NCBI GenBank assembly: GCA_019925795.1
Contig: CM034311.1
Span: forward strand, 43,619,374 to 43,683,373
Direction: 5' to 3'
DNA: 64,000 nt
Source of the DNA: Dendrobium chrysotoxum
Lineage: Eukaryota; Streptophyta; Magnoliopsida; Asparagales; Orchidaceae
Below are positions 12,501 through 24,639 of the stretch, piece after piece. The notes beneath the pieces are model-generated. The model made no database searches. It was given only the letters and a program-made list of their open reading frames with translations, and was not told where the DNA came from. A program made the translations under genes and the position numbers. Position 1 is the first letter of the stretch. Each line of letters starts with the position of its first letter.

Positions 12501-15500
12501 TTATCTCAAACACTTGTTATTGATACGCCACTATTAGTGGAGTGGAGCTTGCAGGTACAATTCATATCATTGAGTCATATGAAAATTCATCATATTTGAC
12601 ATTATTGTTGTCTTATTGCAAATCTTTCACCCTTGAATAAAATCTCAAATTTGTTTCTAATAGATTTTGAATGATTGAATCATAGTACCTAGACAAGTTT
12701 TACCACCATTCACCATCTCCTTTTACTCATCGAGCTACATAGTCACTATAATACGGGAAACTATTGATACTCTAAATAATCCTCATGACACTTTAATCTA
12801 GACTTTTGTTTGCAATCAAAAGGTTTAATTTATGGGAAGCCTCAAATCATAAATATAGAATCTTTTTATGTGGGTGAAATCTTTGGGTAGTGCTCATCCT
12901 CTACTTTATATATCTCCCAAAATTACATCTTTTTTTTATTCACAATAGCTGAACAATTTTTTATGGCTCACAAGAATATTCTTGCACGAGATGAAGTGAA
13001 GGAAATCATAGTTGATGTAAAACGTACATGCATGGGTGAAAAGATTAAGGAATTTGCACGCTTAGTATTTAGAGAACAAAATAATTATAGAATTCAAGTG
13101 AGTTTGAACGACAAAGTAAAACACAATGAGCGGTAAAATAAGTTTAGGCCAAATTACATTCATAGAAATTAAGATCGTAAAACAGTCAACTTATCCTAAC
13201 GTTACATACATGAATGGTTTCAACAAGAAATCCCTAGACTAACAATGAGATTAGTACTATGAAGGATCCCTCACACAACTCGATAATTTACTAGGCTTTA
13301 GCGGAGAGTAATCAACAAGCTTCTTATGAATCCATTAAACCACGTAGTAGGGTGACTATAAAGATAAGAGACTAGGAAAAAGAGTTTACCATCACCAAGC
13401 ATTAGGTGGTAGTTGGAAGCCTCAGATTAGCAACCTCCTTAGTCTCCACTGTTAGGACATCAATCTGGAATGACTAGGGAGTCTGGACGGCAGTTGGAGC
13501 CTTCCTGTTGAAGGAGCGGTGCAGGGAAGCCTGCAGAATTTTGTGGACAATAACCTGGCTTCTGTTTGGCGAATTGGAGCAGCAGCTGGAGGGCTTTGGA
13601 GCAGCAGAAGTGCTGTTTCTGCAGCTGAAATTCTTCTGGACAACACTCAGGGATAACTGGACAGCTGCTAGGAGAGTCTTGGCAGCAGTTTAGACTCTCT
13701 AGAAATTCTGGACAGAAGGATGCTCCTGCTGGAATGCATGGACAGCTAGCAAGTTGTTCTGAAAATCAGTGGGAAACGTTATTTTGGACTTCAGTGGAGA
13801 CAACCAGTTTTAGGAGAGATTAGTGAGGGCTTGATTTGAGGGTTTAAGGAAGGAAATCAATTAGATAGGAGAGGGGAAAGGAGGGGCGGCAGCCAAGAGG
13901 AATTAAGAGGTGTTTAATTAGGACTAGGTGGCAAAGTGGAGAGAGAAAGGGGATGGTGAGGGGCCGGCCATATGGGGGAGGGGTTTAATATGTCTAGGTT
14001 CAATGTATGTGGGCCCTATGGATTCAATTAAGGATTTAAATCAAATCTGAATTTTAATTTCAGATTTCATTTAATTGAGGGAGCTTTCTTAATTGGAGTT
14101 TATTAATAGGGAAGGTATTTGAGATTCAGATATTTATTTGAATTCAAAGTAAACCTTTCCAAATTAATAGCAAATTAAATTAGGAAAGTAGTTATGGGTG
14201 AATTTGAATTTTGAAATTCAAGTCAAGGAAAGGGAGGGGAGCATTGGGGCCTGCAGTATGGAGAGAGAGAGGGAAGGGTTTGGGAAAATTTTAAAGCTTG
14301 CCTCTTTAAGAATCCTAAAATTGAGGAGGAGGATTTAAATCCAATCCAATTCAAATTTGATTTGAATTTGATTTGAAAACTTTCCTAAAATAGACATCCT
14401 TAATTAGGAAACAAATTCAAATTCATTTGATTTGAATTTTGAATTTGAATTCATGACGAAATCAAGGGGGCTAAAATATGAAGGGGGGAATTCCGGTGGG
14501 GGGAAGAGGAGGTTGTGGGGAAAAGGGGCTGATGGCTTAATGAAGGGGGCGGGGTGGATGGTGGAGTGGGGAACGGTGGGAAGTGGAGGGTGTTTGGCGG
14601 CTAAGGATCAAGGGGTTTGGGTGGCCGCCGGGTAGTGGAGGATAGGTGGGTGACCGGCGAGTATTAGGGTGGGGATGGGGCTCGGCTAGGGGGAGGAAGG
14701 GGATGACCGTCGACTTGAGATAAGAAAGGAAGAAGAACCACGAACCGGGGACACTTCCACCGATTGATGGGTGTTGCTTTTGGCCTCTCCTAGGCTCCCT
14801 ACCCTTATGAACTCACAAAGAGATCAAAGCAAAACTAGAACTCACAAAGTGATCTTGAACAAAACTGAATTTCATTTCAATAATCATCATCCCCTCACAA
14901 AGGAGGAGGGAAGGGCTTTAAATAGCCCAAAACAAAGTGACAGTGAAAAGTACTAAAATGCCCCTTGGGATTACATATGTCTAAACCCTTAAGTAAGGGC
15001 AAAATTGGAAAATATAATAAACATTAGCATAAAGTTAATACACCAAATAATAAAATAGACATAAAATAAAATTATTAGAGTGGATGTCCTCATCAATAGT
15101 ACTTCTTTTGCTTGTTGGAGATAACTAATTTGGGAGACGAGGTTTTCATTTGGCTAGCTATAGTAGTTGAAGAAAGCTGTTGTGGGACAAGTAGGCAGGT
15201 TGGCCAATTTTTTTCCGTAAGTGTGATGGAAAAGTGCTGTTGACATAAAAAAACATCAACACTATTTTAACCTATTGATTAATGAATCTGCCTATCAAGT
15301 TGAATTTTTTAGTTTTGATTGTTTTAGTAGACAATCAATGACAAAAAAAATAAGTATCTCACTTAGAAGCATTTCATATATTTTGACTTGGACTCAAATA
15401 AAAACACTTTTAACTCATCTTAGGAGTGTTTTCATCCAAGCTTGACTTATGGTCAAACCCCTTTGACCATGATCAACCCAGATTTGATCAAAACTCTAAA

Positions 15501-18500
15501 ATAAATTTAAAGTCTAATCTAAAGACTCAAACCTAATCCGAAAGTTTTGCTTTTAACTTTGATTGGTTCAAGCCCATCCTTGGACCATTTAAAGTTAGGG
15601 TTGGCCTTTGTCAAACTTTTTGATAAAAGTCATTCATTGGTTGGTCAAAATATCCAAAATATCTCTAATCATTACTCGTGGGTCATCCTACGTCAAACTC
15701 AATTATTTGACCTTAGACTTGAGTCAGTTAGTCTAAACCCTTTAATTAGTCCAATTCTTGTGAGTGATTCTCTATGAGGATATTAGGAAGAATATGTTGT
15801 ATCCCAGGGGCTAATGGAAGAATTAGATCCAAATCCTTATTGTCTTAAGCTCAAACTTTATATTACCAAAGAGCCACCGAGCTTTCAACAATAAATGTAG
15901 AAGGCAACATATAAAAATTTGAACTTACCATTTCTTCCAAAAAATTCATATGCAATAGCCCATATTTACATCGGGAAACATCAAAATAAGGATAAGTACT
16001 GGACTGCAAAATAATACCTCTAACACTCTTATCTTCTGGCAGCCTTGGATCCGATCAACACCTATGTAGTGTGTTCTTTCCGTTTTCTTGAAATTTCAAA
16101 TAATTTGTAGAGTGAGCACAAGCATGCCCAATAGGCTTTTCCAAATTCCTATTATAAAGCCAATTTCTCAATATTCATTTTATATTGCATAATAAAAATA
16201 TTTAAATTACATTTCTAAATCATCAGAAGACTTAAGTACTTATAAAATATAAATTATGAATTACTTGTAGTTTTGTATTCACATTATCAGAACAGTGACA
16301 TATACACGACTTAACATGCACATAATTCAGAAATACATATTCAAATTTCATTACTTGAACTTGAATATTTCAGATGTTAACATATGCTTATACTTGACAC
16401 CTTTTACAAAAACTTTTTTATAGATGTATTAGAGTATACTTTTTAATATAATATTACTTGCACTTGAATTTATTTCATTTATCGGAATACGTAATATATG
16501 AAATATGATATGCACATGTTTTGATATTTGCACATTCACATAAAATAGAGGGGACTAAAATTTATCCCACATCCACACAGGGAAGATGGAGCCAAAATAA
16601 AATATCTCCCACATCGGCATAAAAAGTGCGGCCAAAAAACTTCCATCCCTCTCATATCCACACAAGACAAATGGGGCCAAAGCAGAACATATAGGGCCCT
16701 TGTAACATTATTTGTAATACATTTTTAATATTTCATATATCGGAACTTCATCCATATGACATGCCATGAATATGCAAATTGAACATTTTAACAATTAAAC
16801 ATAACTTTAAACATGAATGTGATGATGCATAAAATGTCAAATGTATAGTATTCACATGTGTAAAATACTTACATCCTCAACGTTAGCCTTTCCAAATACC
16901 ATTTCGGAGGGATTTTTGAAACAATAACTTAAGAATTTTATTAAACTACAATTAATACCAAAATTGCCATGTTCATCAAATATTCATAGAAATTTACACA
17001 GAAAAATAACATGTAAATTTCAATTTCTTACAATAAAAAATTTAGAATAATACATGCTAAAATATATAAAAAATTACATGATAAAAACTTGTTAAAATTC
17101 GAAAAAAACACATTTTAGTTCATATCTTTTCGTGAAATTACTGGAATTGATATTAGAAATAGGGATTTGGAAGCCTATCTCGTGCTCAATGAATTCCTTA
17201 ACTAAGTCAACGGATGAAATCAACTCTACATCCTCCAAATTTCTCTCTCTTCTTTCTCTCTCCCTTTTCTCCTTGTCCTCCGACAGTTATTGAGAGGGCG
17301 AGAAAATGAATTAGTGATAATGAATTTTGATATTTATATATTTTGATCCAGCATCGCAACGCCCATGTTCACAACATTGCAATGTTAACCCCCAAATATT
17401 CTAGATATTCCCAGACAGAGAGCTCAATACTGCAAAGCCCAAACTCCAGTGCTGATGCGCTCCCAACTTATTTCTTCTCCCAAACATAGAGGATAGCGTC
17501 TATAACGTCGCAGTGCTCCTAAGAGCACTTAACCTCATATATTTTCGTCTTCTCCCTTTTATTTCTAAATTCATCTAGATTTCAATTAGATCTTAAATAA
17601 CTTAAAATTTTATAATGAAATTAGAACAAGTCGGAATTCATTTTAGATCAGGTAAAGTCAACTAGATCCCGGAACATTAATTATTACAGTAAGTTTAAAT
17701 TGAACTCAATTAAATTTAACGACTTTAAGAAAGTCAATTTATTGAAATAGCTCAACATGTCTCTTTAGAATTCAAATAAGGACATATACTTTTTTAAGCA
17801 GATTAGCCTAATTAATTGGTCTAATTAAGTCAAACTGATGCAGAACTAGGATGCATTTTAAATGAAAATTAGGTTTTGCATGAATTATTAAAAGAGCATT
17901 TACTGATTAAACTACGAGCAATAGAAACGACGAACTAAAACAAGGGAGGGATGTTTGCGTTTAGGCCAAACCACATGTAAATGCTTGATCAAACAAATAG
18001 CTTAGAAAATCAAAGTAAAGCTAATATAGGAGACGTCCATTCATAATTCCTTAATTAACAATAAGATAAGCAAACATAGAAGAAACACTCAAAGGTCCCT
18101 ACGTTTACTAATATTTTAGCAAATTAAGCGGCTCAGATCTTGTGCGAATCCGTCATCACCTACAAGATTAGGAGAATGAAGAAGAAATTGAAGAGGGAAG
18201 AAGGTTCACCTTAATCGGAAAGGAATAGCCGTCGGATGGTGTCCACTTGAATGTGAATGGTGTTGGTGAGGGCTTGTAGAAACTGAGCGAGGTAGCTTTT
18301 GAATGAAGAAGTTGCCGGGGGAAGGGAGGCCGGGGATCGACCAATCGATGGTCCACCGTCCTTTCGTCCTTTGATCGTCAATCGTATCTACCAAAGTAAT
18401 GTGGATCCGATCCAAGTATTCTTCGACGGTGGTGTCGAAATCAAACCCTACGTCGAAGAACGGTGAGCGGAGGATGTCGATATTGTCATCTTCGTCAAGC

Positions 18501-21144
18501 ACCAAACCATAGTCCCATTCGGGGACTTCCATTCATAGTGATTGTGTCGGAGGAAGGTTGTAAACGAGTTGCCCTTGCTGTCCTTGAGATATCTTTGCGA
18601 GGGAAGAGGGGTTTTCCCTAGAAATCCAAGGGAAAGTGGGAGGGGAAGGTGGCCGGCCACTAGGGGAGAGGTTGGGGAAAGTAGGGTTAGGGTTTTGGAG
18701 AGGATGCCAATTTCCAAAATCTGAAATTATTCTCAGATTTTCAACTTGGGAGGGAACTAGGATAGGAAATTAAAATTAATGGGAGGGGGACGATTGGAGA
18801 GAGAGAGAGGTGAAGTGGAGAGAGAGAGGGGGCGGAATAGGGAAGGGGGCCGGCAGCTTTGAGAGGAATAGGGAGGGGATTTGGGGATTGATTTGGGTTT
18901 CTAAAATTGGATTTAGGTATTAGGAAAGTTTTAATTAAATCCTCTTTATTTGAAAATTTCAAATAGGACTCAATTAGGAAACTTTCCTAAAATAGATTGA
19001 GTCCATTAGGAAAGTTTTTAATTCTAATTCAATTTGAATTTGAATTTCAAATTCTTTCCTAAACAACTCCAAACTAATTTAGGAAACTAATTCAAGGGGG
19101 AGGGAGGAGGAATGTGGCCGGCGGCTTGCTTGGGGTGGGGGTCGGCTTGGATGGCCGGCGGGTGGGGGAGTGGGAGGAGGGGCCGAGAGGTGGAGGAGGG
19201 GATTGTGAGGGGGGGTCGGTTTGGTGAAGAGGGGGAGGTGGCCGAATAAGGGAGAAGGGAGGAGAAGGAGATAATCCCACGAAACTAACCACGAATCCGG
19301 ACTCGTTCCAAGATTGGTGGGTGATCCAATTCCCTCTCCAAGGGATCTCTTTCGTCAAGCTCCTTAGCTATCAACTCTCAAACAAAGTGCAGGAAAATTT
19401 TGTAGAATTCATTCATTGCCCAAAACAATACACGAGAGCCTTTAAATAGCCCAAATACAAGATACAAACGAAAAGACAAACATGCCCTCTTGGGCTTACA
19501 AACATATCCCTCTAAAGTAAGGGCACAATGGTAAACGAAAATAAAAGACAACAATAATCATAATAGAACTAAAAATATAAAGACTCGATTGTGGCCGTAG
19601 ATCGACGACCACGTCTCCGATACACTTTCCAAGTGTGGATGTCCTCATCACAAACCATACTGAATCTCAGGCCTAAGTCTAAGCTCCAAGTCCAAGCATG
19701 TCCCCCCTCTCATGTAGAGAGTGGGGGCCTATTTATATATTTTTGAAAGTGGTATGCCCGTAAATATAAAAAAAATCTGAAATGCTCCATCAAACGACCC
19801 ATGCTGATTCTCTTGATCATAAAGCATTCGCTCAGCTTTGAAGTGCCTTAATGATGTTAGAATTAAACGATCTTGGGCTCGTTGAACTCATGGAGCCGCT
19901 TGATTCAACTATAAGCATATCAAATTTGGAGATCATTTGGTCGTGCGATTAATATCTTGAAATTTTCAATTACGCTTATCGCCCTTGATTTGGGCTTGGA
20001 TTGGACCATTTTTTATGATTTTGGGGTTTTCTCGTCAATATGTTCTGTGCAATTATAAGTTTGATGAAATCGGGGCTCATATGGTCCTCAATTTAATTTT
20101 GAAAGTTTTCAATTCAAATATGTATTGAGATTTGTGCCTTGACCAATAAATTTTTGATGACGGAACAATTCTGAAAAATGAAAAAAAGAAACAGTTCAAA
20201 ATGGTTTAGTTTTAGAAAATGAATTTTTAGATATAGAAATTTTTTAAAATGAAGTTGATAAAAGTGTCAAATTCTTTTTGATCAATATAATTATAGATGA
20301 TTCAAAAAACATTGCAAGAAAAGTTGGTTGTATTGAAGTTGCATGGGGAGCCTCACTGTACTGCATGCCGAGAAATCAGGTGGTTGACATGAAGAGGAAT
20401 GAAAAAAGTTCTTTAAAGAAGATTTTATTATCTGTCCAGTCTATTCAGATTTCTTCTTCGTAGCGTGTTGGTGATATTACAACCATGCGATGAACGCCAT
20501 CTTGATTTGATCAAATATTTAAATAGTAGTTTCGATGCACTGATGCACATGTAATCAGAACTTTCATTAATAATTTACTTGTAAAATACTTTCTCTTACG
20601 GATTGTTTTACATTTTTTGCCACTTCTAATTTTGTTTCCAGTATTATCTGCCCTGTAATGGGTTGTTTTTCACTTCTGCAGAGGCAATCTGTTGATGGAG
20701 GATTCCAAGGCAGGGCCAACAAGCCCAGTGATACATGTTATGCATTTTGGTAGGGAACCTGAGTTACAACTACTCCCTAATCTGCTCTTCTTTGATTATT
20801 TCTCCCCCTGTCACTCATTTCCTCTACAGGGTTGGTGGCGTTTTGAAGCTTTTGGGTGGATACCACTTCTGCAACAAGGAAGCTCTGCGTAGTTTTTTAC
20901 TTTCTTGCCAGTCTAAGGTGCCCAAACTTTACCATCCGTTGTTAAGTGCAAATTACTTTCTACTTGCTAACACTTCTCTTATCGTCACCAGTTTGGTGGC
21001 TTCAAAAAATTCCCAGATATCATCTATCCTGATCTTTACCATTCCTTCTACGGATTTTCTGCATTAAGCTTATTGCAAGAACCTGGACTTAAGCCTCTTC
21101 AGGTTGAATTAGGCATCCCTGATATATCTGGTGCTGGAATCTGA
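9521..21144 (+). CDS. GGB: Protein geranylgeranyltransferase type I beta subunit
   Basis: Catalytic beta subunit of the enzyme that attaches geranylgeranyl to C-terminal CaaL cysteines (Rho/ROP GTPases and others); it pairs with the alpha subunit shared with farnesyltransferase. Eleven exons join in frame to 347 residues: 9521-9676, 10961-11036, 11134-11192, 11271-11410, 11958-12013, 12094-12170, 12262-12307, 12430-12554, 20682-20749, 20830-20917, 20992-21144. Prenyltransferase repeats are clear: FYGFGGS, SHLASTYCALAILKVVG, SYDGGFGLVPGAESHGGATYC, VDGGFQGRANKPSDTCYAFW, YHSFYGFSALSLL. The Asp and Cys of SDTCYAFW and the His of LYHS are the zinc ligands expected in this family. Length is close to Arabidopsis GGB. 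I chose ATG 9521; a GTG frame opening at 9431 is not a credible eukaryotic start. Intron 8 (12555-20681) is swollen to 8.1 kb by two solo LTRs and older LTR sequence. Confidence 0.93.
9823..9960 (+). mobile_element. Fragment of a CAGTGGCGGATCC-terminated element
   Basis: CAGTGGCGGATCCAGATC followed by a T-run and AGTGTGGGCAAA matches the left end of the elements at 44298 (CAGGGGTGGATCC...) and 63084 (CAGGGGCAGATC...). No right end was found; the sequence runs into the LINE fragment. Confidence 0.45.
9960..10605 (+). mobile_element. 3' fragment of an RTE-type LINE in GGB intron 1
   Basis: The translation FRYFGSIVQSDGEIDEDI, WLKWRNASGLLCDRK, then broken pieces (MRMLRWM-like, KVGVAPVIDKIRES, KKGRGRTKK-like) follows the C-terminal part of plant RTE-clade reverse transcriptase proteins. 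Several stops and frame changes make it non-functional. It ends in a TTGATGTTGTTGTTG tail at 10576-10605, the simple-repeat 3' end usual for RTE LINEs. Related 3' ends lie at 24797-24972 and, inverted, at 57206-57685. Confidence 0.75.
13013..15095 (-). mobile_element. Solo LTR A (2.08 kb), minus orientation, in GGB intron 8
   Basis: Boundaries are TGATGTAAAA (left) and GGATGTCCTCATCA (right), with a perfect 5-bp duplication ATAGT (13008-13012, 15096-15100). Termini match solo LTRs B (17836-19650) and C (37527-39402). Shared internal wording on the plus strand includes TTTAAATAGCCCAAA (promoter TATA-like region) and AAGTAAGGGCA. The middle differs from B and C and lacks their conserved reading frame. 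Since it has its own target duplication and no second LTR, it is a solo LTR left by recombination. Confidence 0.8.
15101..17835 (-). mobile_element. Probable older LTR-retroelement sequence, minus orientation (unresolved)
   Basis: No coding domain is readable. Features of an LTR on the minus strand: a TATA-like run at about 17328-17340 (complement atatataaatatc), followed by a leader with a GA-rich stretch (17240-17290). 16545-16690 holds three loosely repeated units with (t)cccacat(c) and gccaaa. Exact ends not found; solo LTR B is inserted at its right side. Confidence 0.35.
17836..19650 (-). mobile_element. Solo LTR B (1.82 kb), minus orientation, in GGB intron 8
   Basis: Bounded by TGATGCAGAACTAGGATGC and AGTGTGGATGTCCTCATCA with a perfect 5-bp duplication CAAAC (17831-17835, 19651-19655). 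In LTR sense it begins TGATGAGGACATCCACACT like copy C and has a TATA-like TATTTAAAGG near 19440. It inserted into older LTR-like sequence that continues on both sides (up to 17835 and from 19656). Carries the frame described at 18211-18532. Confidence 0.88.
18211..18532 (-). pseudogene. LTR-encoded reading frame, frameshifted copy
   Basis: Starts MEVPEWDYGLVLDE at 18532 and matches the intact frame at 38706-39026 for the first 62 codons (4 amino-acid and 12 silent codon differences). After residue 62 a small length change (net one base) shifts the frame. In the shifted frame similarity resumes (ATSSFKSYLAQFLQ, then QVDTIRRLFLSD) and ends at the same stop, 18213-18211. I recognise no known domain. 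The N-terminal half is acidic and rich in Asp and Phe; the C-terminal part could be helical. Confidence 0.45.
19656..20165 (-). mobile_element. LTR fragment, inverted relative of 44985-45500
   Basis: The complement shares long stretches with 44985-45500: TATGCTTATAGTTGAATC, GATTCTAACATCATT, GGGTCGTTTGATGGA, and a TATA region ATATAAATAGGCCCCCACT (complement of about 19725-19745). The TATA-like motif and copy number suggest an LTR. Solo LTR B interrupts its downstream part. Confidence 0.5.
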
Positions 21145-21295
21145 GTTCCCTTCTCAGTGCAATCTATTCTTCATGTTCTATCATTCATCACTGATGTTGA
21201 CAACATAATTGAAAAATGTGTGTATCCAGATCCATCTGCCATCTCATGTAGTTTTGTTAAGCACATTAACCATTTAGTTTTTCTTGCAATTTGTA

Positions 21296-21412
21296 CATGT
21301 TTGGGAAAGTTTTTTTTTTGCTTCTTAAAGCAGCTTTCTAGTACAAAATATTAAAAAAAATTTGTACTAGAAAACTACTTTAAGAAGCACACGAAAAGCC
21401 GTCTCAAACGAA
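21296..21412. repeat. Fold-back MITE with a near-perfect hairpin
   Basis: GCTTCTTAAAGCAGCTTTCTAGTACAAA (split here as GCTTCTTAAAG / CAGCTTTCTAGTACAAA) pairs with its complement TTTGTACTAGAAA..CTTTAAGAAGC across a loop of about 12 bases. Outer arms GTTTGGGAAAG and CGTCTCAAAC also pair loosely. It lies 150 bp past the GGB stop and may be in its 3' UTR. Confidence 0.7.
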
Positions 21413-21511
21413 ATCATCTATCTTTAATGCTTCAATAATTCTCGACTTGATAATATTTGCTACAATCTCATCTATTTTGACACAACAAGGTCTCTATTTC
21501 TTGTGAAATTA

Positions 21512-21658
21512 TTCTGTGCGGTCACCGAACGCTGTCAGGAGGCGAATCAGGACGCGCCACGTCACTTTTTTGCTGTGTACTGATAATGTGTACCGTTGTA
21601 TATCGGGTGATGTGGCACATCCTGATTCTCCTCCGGACGGTCCGGTGACCGCACAGAA
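21512..21658. repeat. 147-bp palindromic TIR MITE
   Basis: TTCTGTGCGGTCACCG on the left is the exact complement of CGGTGACCGCACAGAA on the right. Pairing continues inward with AGGAGGCGAATCAGGA against TCCTGATTCTCCTCC and CCACGTCAC against GTGATGTGG. Flanking TA on both sides could be a 2-bp duplication. No coding capacity. Confidence 0.75.
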
Positions 21659-21659
21659 T

Positions 21660-23195
21660 AAATTCTCCTATTTCTTTATATTTTTGTCATTTAGTGTATG
21701 CATTTGTTATTTATCGTTTTGCCCATGCAATATCTTCTTTCCTTGTCATGATTATGAAGGAATTCCTTCTAGATTTTTTATGAAGATCAGATAAAAAATT
21801 ATGTGGAATTTTCTTGGATATAAATTTTGCATATGCCATAATAAATTTCTATCAAAGGGTAAAAAATATTTTGAAATGTAAACACTTTGAAATAACTTAA
21901 GTATTATGCATCAATATTTACATTTATTGAAGCTTGTTTTTGCTATGGAGAAAGTAATTATCTAAGATCAACAGTGCGATATCTTCTATTTAAAATTTAT
22001 CTCGTCTAGATCATAGATCAATTGCGTGAGGCCTAACATTTATTGAAGCTAATGCTCATGAAAGTTAGACTTAGGGTTGGTTTGAGAAAATAATAATTTT
22101 TTATAAATGTGATTATAAAATTATTGCGGGAGAAATAGTTTTTTAAAAGTAGTGAAAAATAATTTTTTAGTATGAAATCTTTTTGAAAGAAATAAAAAAA
22201 TAATATTTAAATACAAATTATGATTATGATTTGAAAAATAAAGTAGTAAGAAAGTTATCTCAAATAAAATCTTACTTTCAGACTAAGTATTTTTTTATCT
22301 ATAAACAAATATTATATTTGGATAAATATTATTTAAAAAAAAATCTATTATAAAATAGCTCAGGCATAACTTAACGATGGTTTTCTCATAAAATAAGGAA
22401 ACTAATTATTAATGATCATTTTAATATTTAGAAAAAAACACATGGCCTTTTTTAGTGCGTTTTTTTTTGTGCCATCTTGATTTGGATTAAGGCCTGGTTT
22501 GTTTGTCCGTTTCTAATGCTTTTTTCGTTTTAAAATGGCATAATTTTTTCTTTTTTGCTGTTTGAATATGACACGTGCTTTTTCAGAAACTCCATTTCTT
22601 TATTGTTTTGAGAAGCATTATAGTATTAGCTTATCTGTTTAAAACCTCTATTTTTTGGAGCGACGTTTTTTGAAACAGAAAAGCTAAAAAAATCAAACGA
22701 AGTCTGAGTGACCATTTGAAAGCTCTTTGATTTTTTTTTTTTAATCGCTCCCCTTCATATGATAAAATCTCAAACATAAAGCAATTGGATGACTTGCTTC
22801 CTTTAGGCTTTGTTTAGGATGGTTTTTTTATTATTTTTTAAATTAATTTTTTAGGTATTAAAAAGTTGCTTTAAGAAGCAGCAAGAAAGTCGTTCCAAAC
22901 CAAATCTTAGACATAAATTCTTGATGGAGTTTTTTATTAAGGCCCTTGAAAAAATTGTTTATCCAATTTCCCCATTAGCTAAACTAAATTAGATAAATAA
23001 ACCAATTTGGTAAATGATGTGGAATAGCAAGACTGACTTTATATTTGAATATTTAAGAATTCGGTATATTATTTTTTAATTGCATAAAAAAACCAGAGTT
23101 TAAGAAAAGTATAAATAATAAAAATAATAGTAATGATTATAAATTATATTGTGTTGAGAAAAATATGCTTTATTACATAGGGAGATCATTTCATA
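21660..23195. other. AT-rich intergenic sequence with small MITE-like pieces
   Basis: No gene seen. 22806-22912 (TTTGTTTAGGATGGTTTTTT ... GTCGTTCCAAACCAAA) contains GCTTTAAGAAGCAGC and appears related to the fold-back MITE at 21296. 22489-22706 has loosely complementary ends (GGTTTGTTTGTCCGTTTC and AATCAAACGAAGTC), a possible further MITE. Confidence 0.4.
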
Positions 23196-23199
23196 TGTC

Positions 23200-23384
23200 T
23201 CGGTCAGGAGAGATTATTACGTGTGGAGTTTGGATGCAGAGAATCATTTGATTTTATGACTAAAAAGTACAAGCACAATTATTCTTTATCATTGAGTTTT
23301 ACTACGCTTTTACTGTTCACAGTCACAAAATCGAACGGTTCTCTGTGTCTAGACTCCGCACGTAATAATCTATCCTCGATCAGT
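23200..23384. repeat. TIR MITE of about 185 bp
   Basis: Left arm AGATTATTACGTGTGGAGT and the following GCAGAGAATCATTTGATTTTATGAC pair with the complement of the right arm (AGATTATTACGTGCGGAGT, ACAGAGAACCGTTCGATTTTGTGAC). A half copy, ATCATTACGTGCGGAGTC, lies at about 58970-58990. Confidence 0.65.
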
Positions 23385-23599
23385 TAAGATTATATCACGC
23401 CGTCCATTGAAAACCGAAGGGTGTCGATCCTTAAAGCCTGGGAAGTGCACTTTGGCAACAAGTAGTATTTATTAAGTATGATTTAGTAAATATTATAAAT
23501 TCCAATTTATTAAATTTTGAGCACGTTTAATTAAAAAAATTGTTCAACAAAAAATATATTAAATCTTGATAAATTTTACAAAATTATTTGATAATATAA

Positions 23600-24464
23600 C
23601 TCCACATTTAAGATGATTAGTTTATTTAGAACTTAAAATTTAATTTAGATTTTAAATAAGAGTTATTTATTAATTTTAATTTTAATTGATATCAATAAAT
23701 TATAATTATAAGTTATAATATTAATTATAAATGATATAATTAAAATTTAGTTTAATTATTAAATAATTTAATGAGTAATTATTAATTACATTACTAATTA
23801 TCTAATTATTTATTTAAATGTTATTTTGAGAAATATGTGATTGTACTGATATTATCTAATTAATTATTTAATTATTATTTAAAATAAATAATTATTTACT
23901 AATTATTTAAGTATTATTTGAATCAGTTTTTTATTATTAATAATTTAATTAATAATTTAAATATTATATTACGAACTAATTATTTAATTATTTACACTAC
24001 TACTGATCTACACCGCCAATCATCTATTAATCTCGCAGAAAAAAACATCATTCCGTCTGTGATCTTCGTAACCTGTCTAGGTTTGCATCGTCGCCGTTGC
24101 TGCGTCGGTTTCGCTAGCTTCTTCGCTGAGTCAGCTTCGCGTGCATCGCCGGAAGTAGAGGTTTGACAAATTCGTTAAGAACGGGAGATTTTTGCATGGA
24201 TGCTTTGCCTTCAACGGCGTTGTTCCTTTGGATCGGAAGTAAAGACGGGAGCTCGCTCGCTGCGAAGGTAACCATCTTTACCCTTTCGTGCGCTTCTTCG
24301 GCTAAACACCGTAAATGCCCCGAATTCTGCGATTTAGTGAATGCGGGATTTGTAGCAAGAAGATGGTAACGGAGGATTTATTTTGCCGTGAGATTTAAGA
24401 CGTCCTCAAACTGCTAAATCCTGCTCAAATCCTGCATAATCCTGTATCTAAACAGCCCCTTCAT
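23600..24464. repeat. AT-rich/GC-rich module, copy 2
   Basis: Second copy of the module at 8500-9369: AT-rich part 23600-24019, GC-rich part 24020-24464 ending CTAAACAGCCCCT. It contains a plausible splice donor (CTGCGAAG|GTAACC, 24268) and could contribute a 5' untranslated exon to the gene starting at 25449, but no transcript evidence is available here. Confidence 0.55.
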
Positions 24465-24639
24465 TTGGATATTCAAATTCTTTTAGTTTTGCTTTGTGAG
24501 AGGTAGCATTTTTATATTCATGCCACTTTAAATATCTTAATTAGAAACTTCTAATTCTCTAAAAAAATTTGTTCAAGAAACCCATTTATATAGTTGAGCT
24601 ATACAACCCTTTATCTTAACATTCATCAGAATAATCTAA

